From assembly GCA_021151805.1 (NCBI GenBank), contig JAGKWN010000106.1:1-13828 (forward strand): 13,828 nucleotides of DNA, written 5' to 3'. Of this stretch, positions 7,019 to 13,828 are shown in pieces (position 1 is the stretch's first letter; every line of letters starts with the position of its first letter). Under the pieces are notes generated by a model, which was not told the origin of the DNA, did no database searches, and saw only the letters and a program-made list of their open reading frames with translations. The position numbers and the translations under genes were made by a program. Origin of the DNA: Cytophagaceae bacterium. Lineage in GTDB: Bacteria; Bacteroidota; Bacteroidia; Cytophagales; Cytophagaceae.

Positions 7019-8539
7019 ATGAATAAGAAAGTACTATTAATGATTCTCGATGGTTGGGGCTTGGGTACAAATCCAAAAGTTTCAGCGATCGCTGCAGCTA
7101 AAACACCGTTCATAGATTCACTATTTGTAAATTATCCGCATAGCAAACTGGAGGCTTCAGGTCTTGCAGTAGGTTTGCCTGAGGGCCAGATGGGCAATTC
7201 AGAAGTAGGACACATGAATATCGGGGCAGGAAGAATTGTATATCAGGATCTGGTAAAAATTAACCTTGCTGTTGAAAATAAAACCTTAGGTAATGAGCCT
7301 GCATTAAAAGATGCATTTGACTATGCTAAAAAGAACAATAAGAAAGTTCACTTCATAGGTCTTGTGTCTGATGGTGGTGTGCACTCACACATCAACCACG
7401 TAAAAGGTTTATGCGCGATTGCTAAAGATTACGGTTTGAAAGACGTGTTTGTACACGCCTTTACAGATGGCAGAGATTGCGATCCGAAGAGCGGTTACGG
7501 TTTTGTAAAAGAACTGCAGGACTCAATGGCCGGCACTACCGGTAAAGTTGCTTCAATTATAGGAAGATATTATGCGATGGACCGCGATAACCGTTGGGAA
7601 CGAGTGAAACTTGCATACGATGTAATGGTTCATGGTACTGGTACGCATTCAACAGATGCGTTGAAGTCTATCCAGGAATCATACGATGCAGGCGTAACAG
7701 ATGAATTCATCAAACCGGTAGTTATGGTCGATGCGAACGATAAACCGGTAGGTAATATCGAAGCAGGCGACGTAGTAATCTGTTTCAACTTCCGTACAGA
7801 TAGAGGACGTGAGATTACGGTAGCATTAACACAGAAAGATTTCCATGAGCAGAACATGTATAAGCTGGACTTATATTATGTAACCATGACCAATTACGAT
7901 GATACCTTTAATAATGTAAAAGTGATCTTCGATAAGGATAACCTTTCAAATACATTGGGTGAAGTGATCGAAGGCGCGAACAAAAAGCAGATCCGTATTG
8001 CTGAAACTGAAAAGTACCCGCACGTTACCTTCTTCTTCTCTGGCGGCAGAGAGGAACCATTTAAAGGCGAGAAAAGACTGATGGCTGCTTCTCCGAAAGT
8101 AGCTACTTATGATCTTGCTCCTGAAATGAGCGCCAATGAAATCAAAGACAAGATCATTGTTGAACTAAAGACGAAAGAACCGGATTTCATCTGTCTAAAC
8201 TTTGCGAATCCGGATATGGTTGGCCACACCGGTGTATTTGAAGCTGCGGTGAAAGCCTGCGAAACCGTAAACGACTGTGCGGAAGCGGTAATTAATGTAG
8301 CATTGGAGAATGGTTATTCTGCAATCGTAATTGCTGACCATGGCAATGCAGATTACATGATCAACGAAGACGGCACGCCGAATACAGCGCACACAACCAA
8401 CCTGGTTCCATGTATTCTGGTAGATAAAACATATAAAGGAACATTGAAAGACGGTAAGCTGGGAGATTTAGCGCCAACCATCCTTGAATTGATGGGTGTT
8501 GCTAAACCGAAAGAAATGACTGGTGTCTCTTTATTATAA
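7019..8539 (+). CDS. gpmI: 2,3-bisphosphoglycerate-independent phosphoglycerate mutase
   Basis: Interconverts 3- and 2-phosphoglycerate in glycolysis and gluconeogenesis, using two Mn2+ ions and a phosphoserine intermediate. At 506 residues it has the full family length. Visible motifs: LDGWG (10-14, metal-binding Asp11), GNSEVGHMNIGAGR (59-72, nucleophile Ser61), DGGVHSH (118-124), HAFTDGRD (146-153), GRYYAMDRD (182-190), FNFRTDRGRE, FFFSGGREEPFKGE, NFANPDMVGHTG (metal-binding Asp and His) and ADHGNAD (439-445), with a final His at 458 in NTAHTT. All catalytic positions I can check are present. The ATG at 7019 is preceded by an A/T-rich stretch without a Shine-Dalgarno site, and the protein begins with the standard KVLLMILDGWG strand. 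It is monocistronic: a strong hairpin follows directly. Confidence 0.97.
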   Translation: MNKKVLLMILDGWGLGTNPKVSAIAAAKTPFIDSLFVNYPHSKLEASGLAVGLPEGQMGNSEVGHMNIGAGRIVYQDLVKINLAVENKTLGNEPALKDAFDYAKKNNKKVHFIGLVSDGGVHSHINHVKGLCAIAKDYGLKDVFVHAFTDGRDCDPKSGYGFVKELQDSMAGTTGKVASIIGRYYAMDRDNRWERVKLAYDVMVHGTGTHSTDALKSIQESYDAGVTDEFIKPVVMVDANDKPVGNIEAGDVVICFNFRTDRGREITVALTQKDFHEQNMYKLDLYYVTMTNYDDTFNNVKVIFDKDNLSNTLGEVIEGANKKQIRIAETEKYPHVTFFFSGGREEPFKGEKRLMAASPKVATYDLAPEMSANEIKDKIIVELKTKEPDFICLNFANPDMVGHTGVFEAAVKACETVNDCAEAVINVALENGYSAIVIADHGNADYMINEDGTPNTAHTTNLVPCILVDKTYKGTLKDGKLGDLAPTILELMGVAKPKEMTGVSLL

Positions 8540-8545
8540 GAATAA

Positions 8546-8587
8546 TTTTCAACCCCTCAACGATAATGAGGGGTTGAAAATACTTTT
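8546..8587 (+). terminator. Intrinsic terminator of gpmI
   Basis: A 14-bp perfect stem (8546-8559 with 8567-8580, 7-nt loop, four C:G pairs in its centre) begins 7 bp after the stop codon and is followed by a T-rich tract at 8581-8589. Confidence 0.85.
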
Positions 8588-8695
8588 TTAATTTATACAA
8601 CTACTTTTAATAATACAGTTTTTTATATTTTTTTCAATAAAGCTAATTTCTACATTTAGCAACCTGAATTTTATCACTTAATCTTAAACTATGTT

Positions 8696-11014
8696 ATGAA
8701 ACAGAAAGTTACTTTCATGTCTATTGGTTTATTTTTATTAATGACCAATCTTTTTGCCCAAACACCGGTTAATACATGCATCCCACGTACAACAGCCCCG
8801 ACAGTGAACGTCTGGGACTGGAGACAGAAATTATGGGAATGGTATTACCCGGATGTACCAACTGGTCAGGCAGTATTAAACATGCTGGAAAATCCCTATT
8901 GGGCAACACCAAGCATGGTGAATGCAAACATTATTGATTTAGCAAACACATTAAATAAAGATTACGATCCTGCAGATGGATGGGAATTACTTACTAGAGC
9001 CATGGGTTCGCCTGGGACTAATAATTATGGAAAATTAAACCCGTATGTATTATTATATAATAAATATACTGGGACAATCAGGGTGTTCTTAAATATTACA
9101 AGTTTTTATGAAGCAAATTCAGTAGTTATAAAATTAAGTTTTCAGCAAGGATCATCACAAACAGCTTTGCTTTCTTCAAATACAGCTATTGCCTTACCTG
9201 TCAGTGATTATGGTTCTAATAAGCAAATCCTGATGCCAAATCAGATCGCAAATTTTGGAACACTAATTGGTACATATTGGCTGTTTGCAGATTTTCAGAT
9301 TATGTATGACCCTTGTACTTGTAATGTTCCTGCTACTATTCATGTTGCGGGTTATTTAGTAAAGGATATGACAATTACAGCTAATATTAAAAATACAAAC
9401 CAAACAGATAACATTATGTCTGGCGGTGCGACGACTGATCTTAATTTTAAATCTGCTATATCATTGGTTGGCGGAACTGCCGAAGCGGCAAAGAAGTATT
9501 ACGAATCAGGTGACAAATTTGTACAAAGTGTTGACGCATTTCAAAAGAGTAATGCAGCTAAAGCTATTGCCAATAAATCAACAAGTGCTCAGAAGATCAG
9601 TAATACCTTGCAGAAAGTGGCTCCCGCTTTAAGTGCTGTACCTTATGTTGGGGCATTTGTAGGAGCAGCTAGTTTTGTAATGAGTTTCTTTAAAGGCAGT
9701 TCTAATCAGAGTACAGTCGCTGCATTTCCAAATGTAGATCTTACAATGAATGGTACCATAAATACAAAATCTCCTTATGGAGACATATTTTTGAATGTAC
9801 CCGGTGCTGACCAATCGTTAAAATCTACTGATTACAATCCAATATATAATAATATTCTAGGGGTGTTTTCCTTATTGGAAAATCCATCTGTTGAATATAA
9901 AGATTATTTGCCAAGTCCAGCATATCGTGGAGCGGGAACATATGTTTATCCAATACCCACAGGATTTCATGGTGCTCCTGTCGAAGCCCAGTTTAAATTT
10001 CCTAATGTCAGGGAATACAAAGTAAACCAGGTGCCTTATGTGATCAATTCTGCATCAGGCCTACAGTTGTTTGATATGCAAGCCAGGTTACTTATTACAA
10101 CAAATAAAATACCTAAAAAAGCTATTTCAACACATGCTGGTATTATGTATGTTGATTACGATACGACAACAAAGTCATTATTTGGTCCCTATGAAACATA
10201 TCCATTTTCAAATCAACCGTATAATACAAGATTGAAATCGCAAAATGGAATTGAAATTGAAAATTGGCCTAATCAAAAAAATATAACTGGAATTACGTAT
10301 TCAACAGATTTTGTGCCTATCTCATGCTTTTATGATTCAAGGTTTAAAATGTTTTATTATGATAATAGTGAGCCAGAAATTAAATGTGAATTATTAGTAA
10401 CACTTATTCCAACTAATGGTGATGTAACTAAAAAAGTATTTATAAAGTTGACATATAATGTAAACTCCGCGCCATCAACTTTGGCTGGCACGAAATACTA
10501 TTACACAGAACAAGTGGTTACACCTCCAGCATATAGAGTTCCGGCTACATATGACTTCAAAATCACTTCAATTGATCAGTATTGGCCCAATGCATATCCT
10601 AGTACTACATGTAGTGGCGCAAAACCTGCTTTAACAAACACTGAAGTAGCAACTTTTTGTAGCAGCACTAAATACAAGAGCCCTGTGGCAAATTATCCAA
10701 CCAATTTTTACAGAACGGTTGACAATGGTTTGTCTATGGTAGATGAAGACTTACCTATATATGCCAAGATTGTTCCCAATCCGTATAGCTCTGGGGATGG
10801 TTATATTGAGTTCAATCAGTATACTGCCGGAAATTCAAAAATAAAACTGCTTGATATAACCGGTAATGAGTCTATTGAAGTATATAATGCTTTCACAGAG
10901 AGTGGAGTGCATCAGGTATCTCTTCCGGCAGAAGATTTATCAGACGGCATGTATTTATGCATTATAGAAACTCCTGATGGTACGCAAAAAGAGAAACTCA
11001 TTATTATTAAATAG
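8696..11014 (+). CDS. Secreted T9SS cargo protein of unknown function with internal hydrophobic segment
   Basis: Product of 772 residues. Residues 1-22 are a signal peptide (cut near LFA/Q22). The N-terminal region contains VWDWRQKLWEWYYPD (39-53), DGWELLTRAMG (94-104) and NPYVLLYNKYTGTIRVFLN (115-133). This pattern reminds me of an unnamed family of large secreted Bacteroidota proteins, but that is from memory. Residues about 258-303 are helical and charged, followed by a Gly/Ala-rich hydrophobic stretch (307-333, PYVGAFVGAASFVMSFF) long enough to cross a membrane, then beta-rich sequence to about 640. Residues 688-772 are a T9SS type A sorting domain (IVPNPYSSGDG, KIKLLDITGNE, LSDGMYLCIIETPDG, KEKLIIIK). 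No enzyme motif was recognised. It appears more AT-rich than its neighbours. A weak -7-like TACATTTA lies at 8651-8658 without a -33 partner. Flanking terminators make it monocistronic. Confidence 0.85.
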   Translation: MKQKVTFMSIGLFLLMTNLFAQTPVNTCIPRTTAPTVNVWDWRQKLWEWYYPDVPTGQAVLNMLENPYWATPSMVNANIIDLANTLNKDYDPADGWELLTRAMGSPGTNNYGKLNPYVLLYNKYTGTIRVFLNITSFYEANSVVIKLSFQQGSSQTALLSSNTAIALPVSDYGSNKQILMPNQIANFGTLIGTYWLFADFQIMYDPCTCNVPATIHVAGYLVKDMTITANIKNTNQTDNIMSGGATTDLNFKSAISLVGGTAEAAKKYYESGDKFVQSVDAFQKSNAAKAIANKSTSAQKISNTLQKVAPALSAVPYVGAFVGAASFVMSFFKGSSNQSTVAAFPNVDLTMNGTINTKSPYGDIFLNVPGADQSLKSTDYNPIYNNILGVFSLLENPSVEYKDYLPSPAYRGAGTYVYPIPTGFHGAPVEAQFKFPNVREYKVNQVPYVINSASGLQLFDMQARLLITTNKIPKKAISTHAGIMYVDYDTTTKSLFGPYETYPFSNQPYNTRLKSQNGIEIENWPNQKNITGITYSTDFVPISCFYDSRFKMFYYDNSEPEIKCELLVTLIPTNGDVTKKVFIKLTYNVNSAPSTLAGTKYYYTEQVVTPPAYRVPATYDFKITSIDQYWPNAYPSTTCSGAKPALTNTEVATFCSSTKYKSPVANYPTNFYRTVDNGLSMVDEDLPIYAKIVPNPYSSGDGYIEFNQYTAGNSKIKLLDITGNESIEVYNAFTESGVHQVSLPAEDLSDGMYLCIIETPDGTQKEKLIIIK

Positions 11015-11031
11015 AAAAACACTTTTAATTG

Positions 11032-11078
11032 AAAGCCTGCCTCGTCACCATAAACTATTATGGCGGGGCAGGCTTTTT
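11032..11078 (+). terminator. Intrinsic terminator of the 772-aa T9SS protein gene
   Basis: The arm starting at 11032 (AAAGCCTGCC) pairs with GGCAGGCTTT ending at 11075. An upper stem CCATA/TATGG is separated by a small bulge, and a T-run follows. It begins 18 bp after the stop codon. Confidence 0.85.
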
Positions 11079-11131
11079 AATTTGCTTCATTTTTCACCAC
11101 TTTTCTTAAAAATCACAAAATTCAATTTTTT

Positions 11132-11322
11132 GGGTTAAAATTTGACCACTTTTTAATAAAAAATATATTTTTTTTAAAAAATAGGTTAAAATTTTAACTA
11201 ATTTTTTCATAAAACATACAAATATGAATAAGTGAAGGTCTAAAAATGCATGTAAATCCGTGAAAACACGTAGATTTTACTCCAATCGCAATTTTTAGGG
11301 TTAAAAGTGCTCACTTTTTAAA
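11132..11322. repeat. Three related dyad motifs upstream of the porin gene
   Basis: A motif of about 25 bp, RGGTTAAAA followed by 7-9 bases and then a T-rich half ending near TTTTTAA, occurs at 11132-11157, 11183-11208 and 11298-11322. Copies 1 and 3 share GGGTTAAAA, CACTTTTTAA and the dyad TTAAAA...TTTTTAA. Copy 2 is weaker. A partial relative (CACCACTTTTCTTAAAAA) lies just after 11090. The arrangement looks like an operator array, but AT-rich DNA makes such matches easier by chance. Confidence 0.5.
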
Positions 11323-11460
11323 CTTTAAAAATTGTATTATTCTAATTTTGAAGCAATCCTGAATATTTTGTTTAATAATTATTTCATAGGATTTTTTTGA
11401 TATTAATGGCATTTTAAGCCCAAATAATACATAATTATTAGATTTTAGAAAGAATCGGGA

Positions 11461-11492
11461 TTTGCATTGAATTGTATTTTACCCTATGTTTA
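11461..11492 (+). promoter_or_regulatory. Candidate promoter of the porin gene
   Basis: TTTG at 11461-11464, then a 20-bp spacer, then TATGTTTA at 11485-11492 fits the Bacteroidota -33 / -7 TAnnTTTG pattern at seven of eight -7 positions with a normal spacer. It predicts a start point near 11500, a leader of roughly 90 nt, and translation from the ATG at 11593. Confidence 0.45.
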
Positions 11493-11592
11493 CATCATGA
11501 ACGATATGAATATTCTAACCCGGTATTCTAAACGCCATAAAAAATTAACCAACCCTTTTATCAAATTATTACCAACTAAACGAATTAATACT

Positions 11593-12864
11593 ATGAAGAA
11601 ATTTGCACTCGTTACGCTGGCCTCATTTATGTTCTCAGCGTTCACATCGCATGCCGAGGTAAAAGATGATTCTACTAAAAGTGGAAAATTAACGATCTCC
11701 GGATATGTAGATGTTTATTACCAATACAATATGAACAACCCTTCTTTTGTATCTCCTGTTCAGCCAAATCTTCCGGTTTCACAAGGTGCCAGTGCATATG
11801 GGACTGTTCCTACAGGATCAAACGTTGGCCGTATTTTCGATGTAAAAAATAATCAGTTTTCTTTAGGTCTTGTTCAAACCAAATTTGCCTATACAACAGA
11901 TAGATCTGAAGTGGTGTTAGACCTTGCTTACGGTCCAAACGCGGCTTTGGGTAACTTTGGTAACTTATATGGCACGGATGTAAACATCAAGCAGGCATAT
12001 ATGTCTTATATGTTCACAGACAAATTAAATGTTACGGTTGGTCAGTTTGGTACACACGTAGGTTATGAATTGATTGATGCGCCGCTGAACTACAACTACT
12101 CACTGTCTTACCTATTCGGTAATGGTCCATTCTACCACACAGGTGCTAAAGCATCTTATGCGTTCTCTGACAAAGTTGGTTTGATGGCAGGGGTTGTAAA
12201 CGGCTGGGATGGTATGTATGATTTCAACGGTACGAAGTCTGCAATTGCTCAATTATTCTTATCTCCAACAGACGGATTCAATATCTATGTAAACTACATC
12301 GGTGGTAACGAGAAAAACGGTTTATCTTTCCCTACGTTAGGTTCTCCAACTGCTCCGATCACTACTTCAACTAAAACAGTTTCTCACTTATTTGATTTAA
12401 CGACTACATATCAGTTAACAGACGCCTTCAAATTAGGCGTGAACGCGGCATACGGTTTTGGTAACAACTTGGTACCTGATGCAACAGTTTCTGATGGATT
12501 TTCTAAAGCTAAATGGGGTGGTGCAGCTTTATACGGAGACTACAGATTCTCTGAGTTCTTCGGTTTAGGTTTACGTGCTGAATATTTCAACGATAAAGAC
12601 GCTGTAAGATACATTAGTTATTCAATGGGCCAGGGTTGCTACATGAATGAATTTACACTTACTGGTGATTTAAGATTCATGGATGGCCACTTCAATTTAA
12701 AGCCTGAATTCAGAATTGATGTTGCTCATGTAAATGATAAAACAGTTGGCGTTGTTACAGGTACTGAAAACAAAGGTTTTACAAGCAATCCAGGCAACCC
12801 TGACAAAATTAAAACTACAAATATCCAGCCGACAATCGGTATGGCTGCGATCTACGCATTCTAA
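11593..12864 (+). CDS. Outer-membrane beta-barrel porin, OmpL/BBP2-like
   Basis: Predicted outer-membrane channel protein of 423 residues. I chose the ATG at 11593 because it begins a clear signal peptide (MKKFALVTLASFMFSAFTSHA, cut near residue 21); the in-frame ATG at 11467 would place 42 basic and polar residues in front of it. The mature part is alternating amphipathic strands with aromatic girdles and Gly/Asn-rich turns: ISGYVDVYYQYN, FSLGLVQTKFAYTTD, IKQAYMSYMFTDKLNVTVGQ, PFYHTGAKASYAFSDKVGLM, FNIYVNYIGGNE, and the C-terminal GMAAIYAF with terminal Phe, the usual barrel-assembly signal. The pattern GQFGTHVGYELIDAPLNYNY is typical of the BBP2 (porin-2) family. Substrate unknown. From memory, relatives in this phylum sit beside ammonium transporter genes, but no such gene is seen here. 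Confidence 0.85.
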   Translation: MKKFALVTLASFMFSAFTSHAEVKDDSTKSGKLTISGYVDVYYQYNMNNPSFVSPVQPNLPVSQGASAYGTVPTGSNVGRIFDVKNNQFSLGLVQTKFAYTTDRSEVVLDLAYGPNAALGNFGNLYGTDVNIKQAYMSYMFTDKLNVTVGQFGTHVGYELIDAPLNYNYSLSYLFGNGPFYHTGAKASYAFSDKVGLMAGVVNGWDGMYDFNGTKSAIAQLFLSPTDGFNIYVNYIGGNEKNGLSFPTLGSPTAPITTSTKTVSHLFDLTTTYQLTDAFKLGVNAAYGFGNNLVPDATVSDGFSKAKWGGAALYGDYRFSEFFGLGLRAEYFNDKDAVRYISYSMGQGCYMNEFTLTGDLRFMDGHFNLKPEFRIDVAHVNDKTVGVVTGTENKGFTSNPGNPDKIKTTNIQPTIGMAAIYAF

Positions 12865-12923
12865 TCCTCGTCTCCGGACAAACAATAGTTAAGATTACGG
12901 TTAATTTTTTAATCTGGTTAGTT

Positions 12924-12965
12924 AAAAAACCCAGTCGCCAATACCCTCGGCGCTGGGTTTTTTAT
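12924..12965 (+). terminator. Intrinsic terminator of the porin gene
   Basis: The 11-bp outer stem 12924-12934 / 12953-12963 (AAAAAACCCAG with its complement) continues after one bulged base into CGCC/GGCG, and ends in a T-run. It lies 60 bp after the stop codon. The leading A-run also makes it usable in the opposite direction. Confidence 0.85.
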
Positions 12966-13074
12966 TTTGCTGCCAGATGTTAGGTGATAGATAATAGGTA
13001 CTAGGTACTAGACAAGTCTTGCAGGTATGAGCGAAATGATTTCGCTTGCAAAGAACAGAAATGAAAAGATTGTA

Positions 13075-13307
13075 CGACTCCGCTGGGGTCGAAAGATTGA
13101 AGAGATCATTTTTCTATGAACGTCATGACTCCGGAGGAATCATGACGTTCAATCTATTATTCTTAGGAGATTTCCGCGTTTGCACCGGCAATAATCAACC
13201 AGTAATAAAGTATTAAGTATAAAATAAAATGCTTGTTAGAAATGACTCCGGAGGAGTCACATGTTTATAGAAAAACAGCAAATGTAACACCGACCCCAGC
13301 GGGGCCG
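13075..13307. repeat. MITE-like element with about 65-bp terminal inverted repeats, each a two-hairpin module
   Basis: The right half (13244-13307, + sense) reads hairpin GACTCC GGA GGAGTC, then ACATGTTTATAGAAAAA, then hairpin CGACCCC AGC GGGGCCG. The left half (13141 down to 13075, - sense) reads GATTCC TCC GGAGTC, then ATGACGTTCATAGAAAAA, then CGACCCC AGC GGAGTCG. The two modules point outwards from a spacer of about 102 bp (13142-13243). The left first hairpin is enlarged to 13118-13150 with an 11-bp outer stem. The right second hairpin lies inside a further stem, AACAGCA (13274-13280) with TGCTGTT (13312-13318). No transposase is encoded. It could be a non-autonomous mobile element or a BIME-like intergenic repeat. 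Confidence 0.7.
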
Positions 13308-13471
13308 AACGTGCTGTTGAATCCTTAATACCCCAGCTCTTTTATCATTTATTCCGATATTCCGAAAACAACAGCTGTATTAAACAAAAGCAGACCATGG
13401 AGGCAGGCCAGGTGCGTGCTTGGGCCAGCAATACCATCAGGTTGTCTGACGGCATGTTTTCCCTGATCTGT

Positions 13472-13537
13472 CTCACCTTTATCCCACCTTTATCCCACCT
13501 CTGTCCCACCTCTGTCCCACCTCTATCCCACCTCTGT
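13472..13537. repeat. 11-bp minisatellite, six units
   Basis: Six consecutive 11-bp units with consensus CCCACCTYTRT run from 13472 to 13537 (first unit CTCACCTTTAT). They differ only at the Y and R positions and in unit 1. Because 11 is not a multiple of 3, the array is open in several frames on the minus strand and yields an apparent 11-residue peptide repeat (WDRGGTEVGQR-like). Confidence 0.9.
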
Positions 13538-13649
13538 GCCATATCAAAGGCAAATAAAGTATAGGGGACAACCCAATGAAAAGGATACAAGCAGGTGGCT
13601 GAAAGGGAGGTTCGGAACTGAGGTTTGTGCCGGCAAAGAGATTATACAA

Positions 13650-13828
13650 CCCCGCCGGGGGGCTAAAGCCCATGGAGATAATTTTGCTATAAATATGTGA
13701 CTCCTCCGGAGTCATGATCATCAATCCATTATTTTGAGGACGCAAACATTCAATTGTTCTTTTAGATTTCTATTCAACCGGTAATAAAGTATTAAGTATA
13801 AAATAAAATGCTTGTTAGAAATGATTCC
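13650..13828. repeat. Second MITE-like element, cut by the window end
   Basis: The minus-sense module runs from 13713 to 13650: GACTCC GGA GGAGTC, then ACATATTTATAGCAAAA, then CCCC GGC GGGG with an adjoining GGGCT/AGCCC hairpin at 13660-13671. The spacer follows, and 13774-13828 repeats 13195-13249 with only two differences in 55 bp. The last bases (GATTCC) would start the plus-sense module beyond the window. Positions 13712-13740 also match 13140-13168 closely, so the element shares its whole plan with the one at 13075-13307. Confidence 0.7.

Larger units (their letters stand above)
11079..11592 (+). promoter_or_regulatory. Long AT-rich control region upstream of the porin gene
   Basis: More than 500 bp separate the previous terminator from the porin start codon. 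The region holds three dyad repeats (separate entry), an imperfect inverted repeat at 11252-11280 (GTAAATC CGTG / CACG..GATTTTAC) and a candidate promoter at 11461-11492. An open frame from 11467 is continuous with the porin frame, but its 42 extra residues precede a textbook signal peptide and are unlikely to be translated as part of the porin. Confidence 0.55.
12966..13828. other. Gene-free, repeat-rich intergenic region
   Basis: No credible gene is seen in these 863 bp. Besides the listed repeats it holds a short direct repeat (TAGGTAC twice, about 12996-13009), a stem-loop GCGAAAT G ATTTCGC at 13031-13045 nested inside TTGCA / TGCAA, and the 342-bp stretch 13308-13649 between two inverted-repeat elements. 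Two overlapping minus-strand open frames at 13345-13745 are by-products of an 11-bp tandem repeat. Confidence 0.7.

Noticed and set aside
13345..13745. Two overlapping minus-strand open frames with WDRGGTEVGQ-like peptide repeats
   Set aside because: They are produced by the 11-bp tandem repeat being open in several frames and extend into hairpin repeats; no signal peptide, domain or plausible start context.
13075..13828. CRISPR array
   Set aside because: The repeats are inverted pairs with long, partly conserved spacers and no regular short direct repeat with unique spacers; no cas genes are present.

Overview
The window looks like chromosomal DNA from a gliding, cellulolytic Bacteroidota (Cytophagales), most likely Cytophaga hutchinsonii or a close relative. 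That placement is inferred from several traits: two secreted proteins end in a type IX secretion (T9SS) sorting domain; one is a GH8 glycosidase carrying an Ig-like domain array; there is a DUF4783 protein and a BBP2-type outer-membrane barrel; start codons have A-rich upstream contexts without Shine-Dalgarno sites; and intergenic DNA is AT-rich. No database search was possible.

Layout. (1) 20-4531 (+) encodes a 1503-aa secreted GH8 enzyme: signal peptide, GH8, Ig-like linker, CBM9-like module, PKD-like domain, six Ig-like repeats, a second PKD-like domain and a T9SS tail. It ends at a two-hairpin terminator shared with the convergent gene cluster. (2) 6677-4644 (-) holds a DUF4783 secreted protein, nadC (NAD synthesis) and a small two-helix YcxB-like membrane protein. 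(3) After a 341-bp divergent spacer, 7019-8539 (+) is gpmI (glycolysis), closed by a strong terminator. (4) 8696-11014 (+) is a 772-aa T9SS-exported protein of unknown function with an internal hydrophobic helical segment. (5) 11593-12864 (+) is an outer-membrane beta-barrel porin preceded by a long AT-rich control region with three dyad repeats. (6) 12966-13828 is non-coding and repeat-rich. It contains a MITE-like inverted-repeat element of about 233 bp, an 11-bp minisatellite and the start of a second copy of the element that runs off the window.

How the genes relate. Each block is closed by its own hairpin terminator, so the window is a series of independent transcription units rather than one pathway. 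The GH8 enzyme and the 772-aa protein both depend on Sec plus T9SS export. nadC and gpmI are core metabolism. The least explained parts are the 772-aa secreted protein, the triple dyad upstream of the porin, and the terminal repeat array, in which a two-hairpin module alternates in orientation.
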